Assembly (NCBI GenBank): GCA_003662645.1
Contig: QMYL01000006.1
Span: 1 to 12,569, forward strand
Length of the DNA stretch: 12,569 nucleotides
Direction: 5' to 3'
From: Candidatus Bathyarchaeota archaeon
Lineage (GTDB): Archaea; Thermoproteota; Bathyarchaeia; Bathyarchaeales; B26-1
Position 1 is the first letter of the stretch. Every line of letters begins with the position of its first letter. Below the pieces are notes generated by a model. It was not told the DNA's origin, ran no database searches, and saw nothing but the letters and a program-made list of their open reading frames with translations. Positions 1 to 7,116 of this stretch are shown piece after piece. Made by a program: the position numbers and the translations under genes.

Positions 1-10
1 CTCAATTCGT

Positions 11-15
11 AAAAA
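11..15 (-). terminator. T-tract after the glycosyltransferase
   Basis: On the minus strand a run of five T lies 28 nt past the stop codon of the GT-C gene. Archaeal RNA polymerase terminates at short T-tracts without needing a hairpin. The run is short, so this is only a weak candidate. Confidence 0.3.
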
Positions 16-42
16 CCTTACTGAACCCGAACTGACATGGTA

Positions 43-1467
43 TTAAGGTTTGATGGCGGTTCTGTTGACTACGTATATCGTGTAGAGGCTCTCCGTCGAT
101 GAGAAGGCAATCGTGAAATTCTCGCAGAGGTTTGAGTAGTAGCCGAAGTGGGAGACCACATAGGAGATGTTTTCACGCTCTAGAAACCTCAAGAAGACCG
201 GGCGGTCTATATCCCTACTCCATAAGAAGACGAACCGTTCAACCGGTATCCCTGAGAGAACCATTATTGGGGTCCTTATGCAGAGTATCCTCCCATCTTT
301 GGCGTTAGTCTTAAGCCAGAGGCTTGTCTCTAATATCGGGGTCATGGCGTATATGTTCCAGATGGTCATCACAACTATCGAGGCGAGAGATAAGATTAAA
401 GAGGCTGAGAGAAACCTGTAAGGTGTTATTAGCTTCTTCTCCCTTTTAACAACATGATGGGCGGCGAAGAATATAAAGATTGGAATACCCGGTATGCAAT
501 ATCTAAACCACCCTTCGCTTCTCCCGGAGATCAGGAAGTAGGTATGCAGCGACAGGTAAGAAAGAGCTAAGACCGCTAAAGTAATGGTGTCAAGGTCACG
601 CCGTACACACCTCTTGATCCCCAATATCGCCTCAAAGAAGACCGGAGGCGTAAGGAAGAGTAGATAGCCAACCAGATGCCGAAAAGGAAGGAGAAAGGTC
701 TCAACACTTAAAAGTCCCCCCTCACCTAGCGAGGGGCGTTGAAGCCGCGTAGCCAGATAGCCCTCCAGAAGCTTTAGAAACTTCAGCGGATCACCATAAT
801 ATGCATAGTTTATGTATAGCCATAAACCTATAGAGGCCAAAGGGATCAAGCCGCTTAACACCACAACCCAAAGCTTTGAACGCCTTCTAACGAGTGCGAG
901 GAAGTACAAGATGGGTGATAGGAACCAAGCCTCATACCTTACGAGGCATGAGATGGCTATGGGGATTGATCCCAAGAGAACCCTATCGTGAATGAAGAAA
1001 TATAACACAGAGAGCAGGAGCATCGTGAAGAATGGCTCCGTCATTCCCGTTGTATCATAGATGAAGACGAGCGGGTTGAAGGTCATCAAGAGGGAGGAGA
1101 TGAACGCGGCTTCCTCCAACCCTGAGACCTTAAGCGTAATCTTGTAAAGTAAGATTATCGATGTTGACCCACAGATCGTGGAGAATATCCGGACGGATGT
1201 GTAGGATCCAGTCAACCAGTATAGGATTGAATCTATATACTGGAATAGGGGGAGCCAGCACCAGTGATGTCTGAAGTCGTAGGGGTTGGGTAGTAAAAGT
1301 ATCCCCTTAACAAACCTGTCGTAGCTGTCGTACTCTGGATCAACTGTGAAAGTTATGTAGATCAAACGGCTCAATAAGGCCAGAATTACTATGAGGGATA
1401 TCCTACTTCTAACAAGGTTTGGGGCGAACCCTCTCCATTTTTTAATAGATGCTGGGAAAACTCTCAC
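43..1467 (-). CDS. GT-C fold membrane glycosyltransferase (PMT/GT39-like)
   Basis: Probable polyprenyl-phosphate-sugar-dependent glycosyltransferase of 474 residues. It would transfer a sugar to a lipid or protein acceptor on the outer face of the membrane. About ten hydrophobic segments run from residue 23 to about 375, followed by a soluble C-terminal part of about 100 residues. The first loop after the first membrane segment carries an acidic cluster (D43, E45, D47, D50), where GT-C enzymes keep their catalytic/metal Asp. TGMTEPFF and RYEAWF, in or next to later membrane segments, resemble conserved loops of archaeal PMT_2 proteins. The start is GTG with only a weak G-rich stretch (AGGGGT) upstream. 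A TATA-like box lies in the gap after uL10, so it probably has its own promoter. Acceptor and sugar cannot be told from sequence; general class confidence is good. Confidence 0.75.
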   Translation of the reverse strand: MRVFPASIKKWRGFAPNLVRSRISLIVILALLSRLIYITFTVDPEYDSYDRFVKGILLLPNPYDFRHHWCWLPLFQYIDSILYWLTGSYTSVRIFSTICGSTSIILLYKITLKVSGLEEAAFISSLLMTFNPLVFIYDTTGMTEPFFTMLLLSVLYFFIHDRVLLGSIPIAISCLVRYEAWFLSPILYFLALVRRRSKLWVVVLSGLIPLASIGLWLYINYAYYGDPLKFLKLLEGYLATRLQRPSLGEGGLLSVETFLLPFRHLVGYLLFLTPPVFFEAILGIKRCVRRDLDTITLAVLALSYLSLHTYFLISGRSEGWFRYCIPGIPIFIFFAAHHVVKREKKLITPYRFLSASLILSLASIVVMTIWNIYAMTPILETSLWLKTNAKDGRILCIRTPIMVLSGIPVERFVFLWSRDIDRPVFLRFLERENISYVVSHFGYYSNLCENFTIAFSSTESLYTIYVVNRTAIKP

Positions 1468-1517
1468 AGTTAGACCCCTGAGGAAAGAATTTCATGATTC
1501 TTACTGATCAGCCATAA

Positions 1518-1528
1518 CTATTTAATTG
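1518..1528 (-). promoter_or_regulatory. TATA-like box for the glycosyltransferase
   Basis: On the minus strand the 87-nt gap after uL10 contains CAATTAAATAG. A start about 25 nt downstream (near 1497) would leave a leader of about 30 nt before the GTG codon. The placement suggests the glycosyltransferase is transcribed separately from the ribosomal operon. Read-through cannot be excluded. Confidence 0.35.
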
Positions 1529-1554
1529 CTCTTTCGATTGTTAATTCCTCTCTT

Positions 1555-2427
1555 CTACAGGTTAAGCTTCATTTGTAGGGTTGCCGCTTCTATGTAAGCC
1601 TTCCTTATTAAGTCGACTATCGACTCCGGCGTGATTATACCTGCGTTTATGGTTAGGTTGTAGGCCCGTTGGTGGGCCATCTGGATTAAACTTGTGATGT
1701 TCTCGGTCGTTGGGTATGCTGAGTTCAGTGATAGATTGAAGGCCTGCGTGTAAGCGTCCACAAATTTACGCTTAACCTCCTCTAGATCGATATGGAGCTC
1801 CTCCTCCGGTATTATCAGACCATCATCGTAGACAACCTTCAAGGATAGGCCGACCTCGACAGACTTTATGCCGAGTTTAGACAGGACTGCTGCAAGCCTT
1901 TGAGATATAACCTCACCCTTCCTAGCGACTAGGGTATCACGGTTTATCCAGACGCTGCCGGCCTCTATCCTAGTCGGTAAGCCGACAGCGTTGAGTTGGC
2001 TTATGATGGGGCCTGGGGGTAGACCCGTATTACCAGCCGGGACTATGATATCCTCAGCTGCGACATCGCCAGCCTTAGCCATAGCCTTGACTTTGCTCTT
2101 CTCGAGGAGCATGGCCAACTTGAAGGGGTTGAGGTTTGTGAATAGGAAGATGTTGGAGCCTTGGAGGTATTCCTTTAACTTGTCTATGTTGGGTTTATCA
2201 CCGCTCTTCGCTAGAGCTCTCTCCATTATCTTATTCTTCACAACCCTCAGGTAGGCGCTCCCCCTAAGCTTTCCTCTCAAAGCTTGGAGTTGGGGTGCTC
2301 TAACCTTGTGTAAATCGGCGATGCCTATAACCCTATACTGTTCGATTAGCTTCCTTACCTCCTCGACCTCCTCAGCCTTCCTTAACAAGGTTTGACGCTG
2401 CAATCTTTTTACCTCCATCCCTCTCAT
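1555..2427 (-). CDS. rpl10: Large-subunit ribosomal protein uL10 (P0), lacking the acidic tail
   Basis: Stalk base protein. It binds 23S rRNA with uL11 and carries aL12 dimers on a helical spine. The RNA-binding domain (about 10-110, with GSNIFLFTNLNPF), the archaeal insertion domain (IIVPAGNTGLPPGPI, about 125-200) and three successive spine helices (about 215-290) are all visible. The protein ends right after the spine (ATLQMKLNL, TAG stop). It lacks the charged linker and the terminal LGxLFG-type motif that recruits translation factors in typical archaeal P0 of about 335-340 residues. No such tail is seen in any frame of the next 87 nt. The start is uncertain: ATG 2427, ATG 2418, or TTG 2403. 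The TTG has a perfect GGAGGT seven nt ahead and gives 282 residues. The stop of uL1 is 12 nt upstream, so they are co-transcribed. Confidence 0.95.
   Translation of the reverse strand: MRGMEVKRLQRQTLLRKAEEVEEVRKLIEQYRVIGIADLHKVRAPQLQALRGKLRGSAYLRVVKNKIMERALAKSGDKPNIDKLKEYLQGSNIFLFTNLNPFKLAMLLEKSKVKAMAKAGDVAAEDIIVPAGNTGLPPGPIISQLNAVGLPTRIEAGSVWINRDTLVARKGEVISQRLAAVLSKLGIKSVEVGLSLKVVYDDGLIIPEEELHIDLEEVKRKFVDAYTQAFNLSLNSAYPTTENITSLIQMAHQRAYNLTINAGIITPESIVDLIRKAYIEAATLQMKLNL
2411..2416 (-). promoter_or_regulatory. Shine-Dalgarno inside the annotated 5' end of uL10
   Basis: GGAGGT on the minus strand is followed by seven nt and then TTG at 2403-2401, in frame with uL10. The two upstream ATG codons have poorer matches. 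ATG 2427 has essentially none, and ATG 2418 is preceded by GAGAGGG. This favours TTG 2403 as the actual start, with no loss of recognisable domain. Confidence 0.5.
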
Positions 2428-2439
2428 TCAATATTATGC

Positions 2440-3090
2440 TTAGATGTTTACTCTGACGGATGGACCCATGGTCATCTTGAGGAATACTGACTTTATATTT
2501 CTCATCCCCCTCCTCAGCCTCCCCTCTATCCTCCTAAGAACGGTCTGGATGTTATCGGTCAGTTCCTCGTCTGTCATGTTCTCTGTCCCTACCCTGCAGT
2601 GTAAAACTGGTTGCCCTCTAGTCCTGACAAGGACCATCCTCCTAGCCCTGTCGATCTCCCGCCCTATATCCGCAGTTGGGGGTACTGGTCTAGGCATCTT
2701 CCCCCTAGGCCCGAGGATTGAGCCGAAGACCCTACCTATCAAGGGCATCAATGTGGGTTCAGCGAGGAAGAAGTCGACGCTATTAGCTATCCTCCTCTGT
2801 TCCTTCTTGTCATTAAGTAGGGCTTCTATCTCCTCCCTACCCAAGACCATATCCGCACCGCTCCTCCTAGCTCTTAGGGCCATATCCCCAGTTGCGAAGA
2901 CGCATACCTTAACCTCCTTACCTATCGGGTGGGGGAGCTCTATCAGCTCCTGTATCCTCTCCTCAGGCCTCTTCATGTCAACGTCACGTAGGTTTATGAT
3001 AAGCTCAACCGACTGGTTGAAGTTCCTCTTTTTAGTCTTCTCCCTAAGCTCTCTTATCGCGTCGCGGACCTTCTTATCATCTATAGGCAT
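2440..3090 (-). CDS. rpl1: Large-subunit ribosomal protein uL1
   Basis: Binds the L1 stalk of 23S rRNA and helps release deacylated tRNA from the E site. In methanococci it also represses its own operon by binding a leader mimic of the rRNA site. At 216 residues it is a normal archaeal length. The N-terminal helix (VRDAIRELREKTKKRNFNQSVEL), the insertion domain (about 65-155) with GSILGPRGKMPRPVPP, and the returning C-terminal strand ending MTMGPSVRVNI are all present. The ATG start has GGTGAG four nt upstream. It follows uL11 by 24 nt and precedes uL10 by 12 nt, so it is an internal operon gene. No L1-like mimic stem could be recognised with confidence by eye. Confidence 0.97.
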   Translation of the reverse strand: MPIDDKKVRDAIRELREKTKKRNFNQSVELIINLRDVDMKRPEERIQELIELPHPIGKEVKVCVFATGDMALRARRSGADMVLGREEIEALLNDKKEQRRIANSVDFFLAEPTLMPLIGRVFGSILGPRGKMPRPVPPTADIGREIDRARRMVLVRTRGQPVLHCRVGTENMTDEELTDNIQTVLRRIEGRLRRGMRNIKSVFLKMTMGPSVRVNI

Positions 3091-3114
3091 CTCTCACCAC
3101 GCTCTTCATCATGT

Positions 3115-3609
3115 TTACTGTTGTCCTTCCTTAAGAATCGAGTCGTATACGCCCTCATCTATCTCCCTCTGGACTTCGCGGGGGTCCTTACCCTCAACTG
3201 TTACACCCATACTTACGCAGCTTCCGAGTATCTCCTTCACAGCCGCCTTGAGGGTCTTGGCTAGGAGGGATTCCCTCTTCATTTTCGCTATCTTTACAAC
3301 CTGCTCTATGGAGAGGTTTCCAACCTTCTCCCTATTCGGCGCGCTTGAACCTTTCTCTATCCCAGCCTCCCTAACTATTAAGGCTGATGTTGTGGGTACG
3401 CCTACTGAGACCTCAAACTCTTTGGTCTCGGGGTCAACTATAACCTTGACTGGAACCCTCATACCGGAGTATTCCTTCGTCACCTCGTTTATCTTGTTAA
3501 CAACGGCGAGGACGTTTACGCCCAGGGGGCCTAAAGCTGGGCCTAAGGGTGGACCAGCTGTAGCCTTACCTCCATCAACTAGTACCTCGATAACCTTCTT
3601 CTCCACCAT
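3115..3609 (-). CDS. rpl11: Large-subunit ribosomal protein uL11
   Basis: Binds the GTPase-associated region of 23S rRNA together with uL10 and forms the base of the factor-binding stalk. At 164 residues it has the family's usual archaeal length. The proline-rich [14 protein letters not shown] element (about 18-31) of the N-terminal domain is intact. The RNA-binding C-terminal domain follows (about 72-164, with [18 protein letters not shown] and [15 protein letters not shown]). The ATG is preceded by AAGGAGTGA, which includes the stop of spt5, so the two genes are probably translationally coupled. The spt5 stop is 7 nt upstream. Confidence 0.97.
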   Translation of the reverse strand: MVEKKVIEVLVDGGKATAGPPLGPALGPLGVNVLAVVNKINEVTKEYSGMRVPVKVIVDPETKEFEVSVGVPTTSALIVREAGIEKGSSAPNREKVGNLSIEQVVKIAKMKRESLLAKTLKAAVKEILGSCVSMGVTVEGKDPREVQREIDEGVYDSILKEGQQ

Positions 3610-3616
3610 AATCCGT

Positions 3617-4102
3617 TCACTCCTTAGCCTTCTCGATCAGCTTCACATAATCCGCATGAACGGTCACTGGTAGAGTGAAGGTTGCCTCCAATAGTTCAAT
3701 GGTCACTTCCTCCTTGGCCCTCTCAACTCTCGTTATCTTAGCCCTCATACCCTTAAATGGTCCACCTATAATCTCGACTACGTCACCAACATCTAGCCCC
3801 TCTATAACGGGTTTGGTTACTATATACTTCTCAATCTCAGAGAACGGGACCATCCCCTGAACTCTCAACCTAACATGCTTTATGCCAGCGATTGCGTCCT
3901 CCACGATGTGTGGCCCCTCAGCCTCGATGAAGATGTAGCCCTTCAAGGCCTCGGGTACGAGTATGGCCTTCACGGGTAACTTGTGGACCTCAACCCTGCT
4001 GGCGATGAGGTTGGCTACATTCTTCTCCTGCCCAGCTGTCGTCCTGATCGTGTATATGGATGTGCGGGGTCTACCTTCCCTCTCTTCTTCAGCTTCATCC
4101 AT
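3617..4102 (-). CDS. spt5: Transcription elongation factor Spt5 (archaeal NusG)
   Basis: Binds the RNA polymerase clamp, closes the DNA channel and increases processivity, normally with Spt4. An NGN domain spans about 14-98 ([17 protein letters not shown], then [14 protein letters not shown]). A KOW domain lies at about 103-157 ([25 protein letters not shown]). At 161 residues it is slightly longer than many archaeal homologues because of an acidic N-terminal extension of about 12 residues ([10 protein letters not shown]). The ATG is preceded by GGAGGT nine nt upstream, which also encodes the terminal glycines of SecE. The stop of secE is 6 nt upstream. The spt4 gene is not in this window. 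Confidence 0.97.
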   Translation of the reverse strand: MDEAEEEREGRPRTSIYTIRTTAGQEKNVANLIASRVEVHKLPVKAILVPEALKGYIFIEAEGPHIVEDAIAGIKHVRLRVQGMVPFSEIEKYIVTKPVIEGLDVGDVVEIIGGPFKGMRAKITRVERAKEEVTIELLEATFTLPVTVHADYVKLIEKAKE

Positions 4103-4108
4103 ACGCTG

Positions 4109-4291
4109 TTAACCTCCGAATAGCCCAACGGTAAGTAGAGTTGACAGTATCTTTATGATGAACCCTATAAGTCCGATTAAAGTTATCCCGAGGAAGCATA
4201 TCTTGATCGATAGCCAGAGCTCACTCTTCCCCGGTTTCTTTGAGAGCTGAAGCAGCCTCATGCAGGACCTAAGGAAGGACCTCATCCCCAA
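4109..4291 (-). CDS. secE: Preprotein translocase subunit SecE/Sss1 (SecG-gamma class)
   Basis: Small clamp subunit of the SecYE translocon in the cytoplasmic membrane. The 58-60 residue product has an amphipathic N-terminal part (FLRSCMRLLQLSKKPGKSELW) that matches the surface helix of Sss1. The conserved KKP hinge and a single transmembrane helix (about 29-58, ITLIGLIGFIIKILSTLL) follow. It sits immediately before spt5, its usual place in archaea and bacteria. The longest frame begins at TTG 4291, and ATG 4285 two codons later is an equally good start. A GGGAGGA element at 4303-4309 serves either. It is the first gene of the operon, and a TATA-like box lies about 50 nt upstream. Confidence 0.93.
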   Translation of the reverse strand: MGMRSFLRSCMRLLQLSKKPGKSELWLSIKICFLGITLIGLIGFIIKILSTLLTVGLFGG

Positions 4292-4336
4292 TTTTATCCT
4301 TGTCCTCCCACACTCTCAAAGAAAGGATTAAAAGCA

Positions 4337-4346
4337 AATATAAAAA
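4337..4346 (-). promoter_or_regulatory. TATA box of the secE-spt5-uL11-uL1-uL10 operon
   Basis: The minus strand reads TTTTTATATT, a strong match to an archaeal TATA box. The predicted start near 4316 gives a leader of about 25-30 nt. That leader contains GGGAGGA before the secE start. No other strong box was seen inside the tightly packed operon. Confidence 0.6.
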
Positions 4347-4456
4347 CGTATGGGAAGATAACCGTTTCAAACCACTTCTTTAATATGGCATTTGAATAAA
4401 AGATTTAAGTGAGAAGCTATGAGAAGGATTTTTAGTAGCTGAGGGGTGGGTGAGGG

Positions 4457-4570
4457 ATGGATCGGATCATCTTGATCACCCTCGGCTTGAGCGTTGTCGT
4501 CATACTCTTCCTCGCAGCCTTCTTCATGTATCTGAAATGGGTGAAGAAGACCCAAGAGTATATGAGTTAA
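4457..4570 (+). CDS. Small single-span membrane protein (37 residues)
   Basis: ATG to TAA gives 37 residues. An uninterrupted hydrophobic helix (about residues 4-26: IILITLGLSVVVILFLAAFF) is followed by a basic tail with aromatic residues (MYLKWVKKTQEYMS). By the positive-inside rule the C-terminus should be cytoplasmic. A purine-rich GGTGGGTGAGGG lies directly upstream as a plausible ribosome-binding site. A TATA-like stretch (ATAAAAGATTTAAG, 4397-4410) would start transcription near 4430. It diverges from secE and converges with the 4612-5565 gene. I do not recognise a family. It could be a subunit of a membrane complex or a stand-alone microprotein. Support is the coherent TM-plus-basic-tail pattern and the upstream signals; conservation is untested. 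Confidence 0.6.
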   Translation: MDRIILITLGLSVVVILFLAAFFMYLKWVKKTQEYMS

Positions 4571-4611
4571 CCAAACCCTTCTTAGCCGGATGTTACGCAG
4601 CCATTCCTAGA

Positions 4612-5565
4612 TCAATGAGGTTGGTAGACTATTCTTATGTAGTCGTAATCCACATTTACGTAACATCCTGAAGATTCTGCGAAGACTATGAAGCCTATGA
4701 TCTTATACTTGTATATCTTTCTCTCCTTGATTAGATCCGTAAAACCGTTCAGGTAGTAGCCGAGGTCTATCTTCAGGGTTATCCATTCGCCAAACTCTTC
4801 CGGCCTCACCTCCCAGATAAAGTATCCGGTGTGGATGTGCCTATAATAATGGCAGTAGGTAAAGTTCTTTGGGACATTCCATATGTGCGTCTCGTTTACA
4901 CAATAACCGGTGAAGACTATGTCGAAATATATCTTCTCCCCTTCACCATAGATATCCGCATCATTATATACGATCATGAAGGTTATACCTACGTTTACCC
5001 TCCCATACTGACCCGGATGAGTGATGGAGTAGTTCGTGAACTCTATCTTGTTAATTCTGAACGCCGCCTCAAGGAAGTATTCACCCAACTCTATCGGGTT
5101 GTCGACGTTATATTCGATGTAGGGGAGGTAGACCCGCCTCCAGTCGCCAGTTATAGCCAGCAACCTACGGGCATAGTCGTATTGATCTATATGTTTACCT
5201 TGGTAAACTCCGGCATTCCCCCATTCACCGGTATTGTTGCACTCGAGATGTAGTATGCCATCCTGCATCTCCACCACAGTATACTCATTCTTGTTCCACT
5301 CCTCCCTGAGCCAGGCGTCACCAAATCCTGAGAGGAAGTCTCCGTCATCGATCATGAGGTAGTAACGTCTTGAGCGAGCAAGGATCCTGTTCAAAGTCTC
5401 GGTGATATTTGAGAGTTCCCATCTTAGACTCTCAAGCTCAGATGTTAACCTTCTTCCATATTCCTCAAGCCTCAGGTTCATATCAAGGATCGCGTAACCA
5501 ACGAAGAAAGCCTCCAGTAACAACGTTAACGTAAAGGCTATGAAGATTTTCTCACGTCTCTCCAT
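4612..5565 (-). CDS. Membrane-anchored extracellular protein with coiled coil and beta-rich domain
   Basis: Function unknown; 317 residues. An N-terminal signal anchor (about 8-28, preceded by MERREK) is followed by a short heptad-like helix (about 30-64). A beta-rich, aromatic ectodomain then runs to the end. The segment from about 72 on (DDGDFLSGFGDAW, then GILHLECNNTG) resembles the edge of a concanavalin/jelly-roll carbohydrate-binding domain, but no catalytic motif could be assigned. There are at least five N-glycosylation sequons (NIT, NNT, NYS, NET, NFT) and four cysteines in the ectodomain, consistent with an exported, glycosylated protein. The ATG has AGGAGG nine nt upstream. The gene follows apgM by 54 nt on the same strand with no clear TATA box between, so co-transcription is likely. 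A surface adhesin or sugar-binding role is only a guess. Confidence 0.75.
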   Translation of the reverse strand: MERREKIFIAFTLTLLLEAFFVGYAILDMNLRLEEYGRRLTSELESLRWELSNITETLNRILARSRRYYLMIDDGDFLSGFGDAWLREEWNKNEYTVVEMQDGILHLECNNTGEWGNAGVYQGKHIDQYDYARRLLAITGDWRRVYLPYIEYNVDNPIELGEYFLEAAFRINKIEFTNYSITHPGQYGRVNVGITFMIVYNDADIYGEGEKIYFDIVFTGYCVNETHIWNVPKNFTYCHYYRHIHTGYFIWEVRPEEFGEWITLKIDLGYYLNGFTDLIKERKIYKYKIIGFIVFAESSGCYVNVDYDYIRIVYQPH

Positions 5566-5619
5566 TTTCGATGCCTCCTAACTGGAATAGCCTAAAGCGC
5601 AATCGATCAGGGGAAGCCT

Positions 5620-6912
5620 TCACAATTCCCTCTTCAAATAATTCATCAATATCGGCATCAGTTCGACACCTCTCTCCAGAACGCCCAGTTCTCCCCCTCT
5701 ACATTCTTTCTCAGAGAATGTTGTTGTCCCATCAGCTGAGACTTTATCGCCTGATATAAGCACCGGGACAGGATCGTCGCTGTGGGCTTTGAGCTTGCAT
5801 GGGGTTGAGTGATCGGCGGTTACACAGAATATATAATCCCTTAAGTCTATCTCTGGTAGGAGCCTCCCAAAGAAGTGTTCATCGATCAGGGCGATCACCT
5901 CCATCTTCCGTCTGAAGTCTCCATCATGTCCTGGTTCATCCGGTCCCTTCAGTTGTATGTAAAAGCAATCGTAGTGTGGAAGCGCCTCGATGAGCCTGTC
6001 AACCCTCAATCTACAGTCGGCCTCTATACCCCTTGTTGGTGGCGGGATATCAATGAGGTGCATGCCAGCAAGCTTAGCGATCCCCCTCTCAACAGGCATA
6101 TCAGCCAAGCAGGCGAAGCGGACCCCATATCGGTCACATATATTGAAGAACTTTGGAACCCTATCACCGGCGTCTCTCGTCAATATAATGTTTGCGCTCA
6201 ACTTGCCCTCAGCAACCCTTCTCCTGTTCACCTCATGCTTCTCTAAAATCTCATGGCTCTTCTCGATGAACTCATTAACGAGGTCGGCAGCCCACCTTGA
6301 GGCTTCGCTGTCATCTTTAGGTGTACATCTCCTCAACACCATCCTGGCTCCAACCCTTACTACGCCGAGACCTCCAACCTGTTCGTAGGCTGGGTCTGTG
6401 TTTGTTATGTTGCTCGATAACCGTATACCCCTACCCTTTATGACGAGTACCCCCCTATGTCCCATAGTATTTTTGAAGATGAAATCTGCCGGATGAGATT
6501 CTAACCTAACATTCTCATTTATAGCCTCAGCGAGCTCTGAGGCCTCCTCGGTTGTTAAAGACCTACCAACCCGTCGGTCTATTATCCTCCAACCGGGACC
6601 AGCGGTTGCAAAGTTACATCTCAAAGCCAAGTCTCCATCCTTCATAGTTATGCCTGAGCCGTAGGCTTCTAAGGGCCCCCTACCGGTGTGATACTTGAAT
6701 GGGTCGTATCCAAGTATGGATATAACCGCCACATCGCTCTCCGGGGCTATACCTCTACCAACAGTATACATGAGGCCGGTCTTACCAGCTTCGGCGAGGA
6801 AGTCCATGTTTGGAGTGTCGGCGGCCTCGAGTGGGGTCTTGCCGCCTAACTCGTCTATTGGTAAGTCGCCAACCCCATCTATGACGACGTAAATTAACCT
6901 TAAACCAGCCAA
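5620..6912 (-). CDS. apgM: 2,3-bisphosphoglycerate-independent phosphoglycerate mutase, archaeal type
   Basis: Interconverts 3- and 2-phosphoglycerate in glycolysis and gluconeogenesis in the cytoplasm. At 430 residues it is slightly longer than typical ApgM (about 400-415). The alkaline-phosphatase-superfamily metal sites are visible: D12 in VIDGVGDLP, the nucleophile S59 with D60 in APESDVAV, and the C-terminal TADHSTPCKLKAHSDDPVPVLI, which supplies Asp and His metal ligands. GYDPFKYHTGRGPLEAYGSGI matches the family's substrate region. The start is TTG, with GGAGGGT six nt upstream and a TATATATA box at the right distance. It is probably co-transcribed with the exported-protein gene 54 nt downstream, a partnership with no obvious metabolic logic. 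Confidence 0.95.
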   Translation of the reverse strand: MAGLRLIYVVIDGVGDLPIDELGGKTPLEAADTPNMDFLAEAGKTGLMYTVGRGIAPESDVAVISILGYDPFKYHTGRGPLEAYGSGITMKDGDLALRCNFATAGPGWRIIDRRVGRSLTTEEASELAEAINENVRLESHPADFIFKNTMGHRGVLVIKGRGIRLSSNITNTDPAYEQVGGLGVVRVGARMVLRRCTPKDDSEASRWAADLVNEFIEKSHEILEKHEVNRRRVAEGKLSANIILTRDAGDRVPKFFNICDRYGVRFACLADMPVERGIAKLAGMHLIDIPPPTRGIEADCRLRVDRLIEALPHYDCFYIQLKGPDEPGHDGDFRRKMEVIALIDEHFFGRLLPEIDLRDYIFCVTADHSTPCKLKAHSDDPVPVLISGDKVSADGTTTFSEKECRGGELGVLERGVELMPILMNYLKREL

Positions 6913-6955
6913 ATTGATACCCTCCAGATTAAGTTAAAAGAAGGGGTTCCAGTTC

Positions 6956-6963
6956 ATATATAT
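6956..6963 (-). promoter_or_regulatory. TATA box of apgM
   Basis: ATATATAT on the minus strand lies about 45 nt before the TTG start. A transcript beginning near 6933 would have a short leader that contains the GGAGGGT ribosome-binding site at 6919-6925. The rest of the 204-nt gap to the divergent dehydrogenase shows no other clear element apart from that gene's own possible box. Confidence 0.55.
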
Positions 6964-7090
6964 CTGTTGACGGAGAGGGCCTTTAAGTTATTCTGAACCA
7001 GCTCTCTTGAAGTTTTGTTCATGCTCCAACCCACCTCCAGAGTAGATAAATCACTCCTATGTTTCCTTCTGGGTAGACTGGCCTCTAAAG

Positions 7091-7099
7091 GCTTATTAG
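7091..7099 (+). promoter_or_regulatory. Possible TATA box for a leaderless Ldh2-family mRNA
   Basis: GCTTATTAG is centred about 22-26 nt before the TTG start. This would place the transcript start at or very near the start codon, explaining the lack of a convincing ribosome-binding site. The box is a weak consensus match. Confidence 0.3.
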
Positions 7100-7116
7100 C
7101 TAAATCATGGCGATGA

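Noticed and set aside
1468..1554. Possible continuation of uL10 by stop-codon read-through or a recoded TAG
   Set aside because: The in-frame sequence after TAG reaches another stop within about ten codons and encodes no acidic or LGxLFG-like segment.
2444..3673. Long plus-strand open frame of 409 codons opposite uL1 and uL11
   Set aside because: It is antisense to two certain ribosomal protein genes, and its composition (Ser/Leu/Pro-rich) is that of a codon shadow. No ribosome-binding site or recognisable domain.
4367..4555. Minus-strand 62-codon frame opposite the small membrane protein
   Set aside because: Highly charged shadow with no ribosome-binding site; the plus-strand frame has a clear membrane helix and signals.
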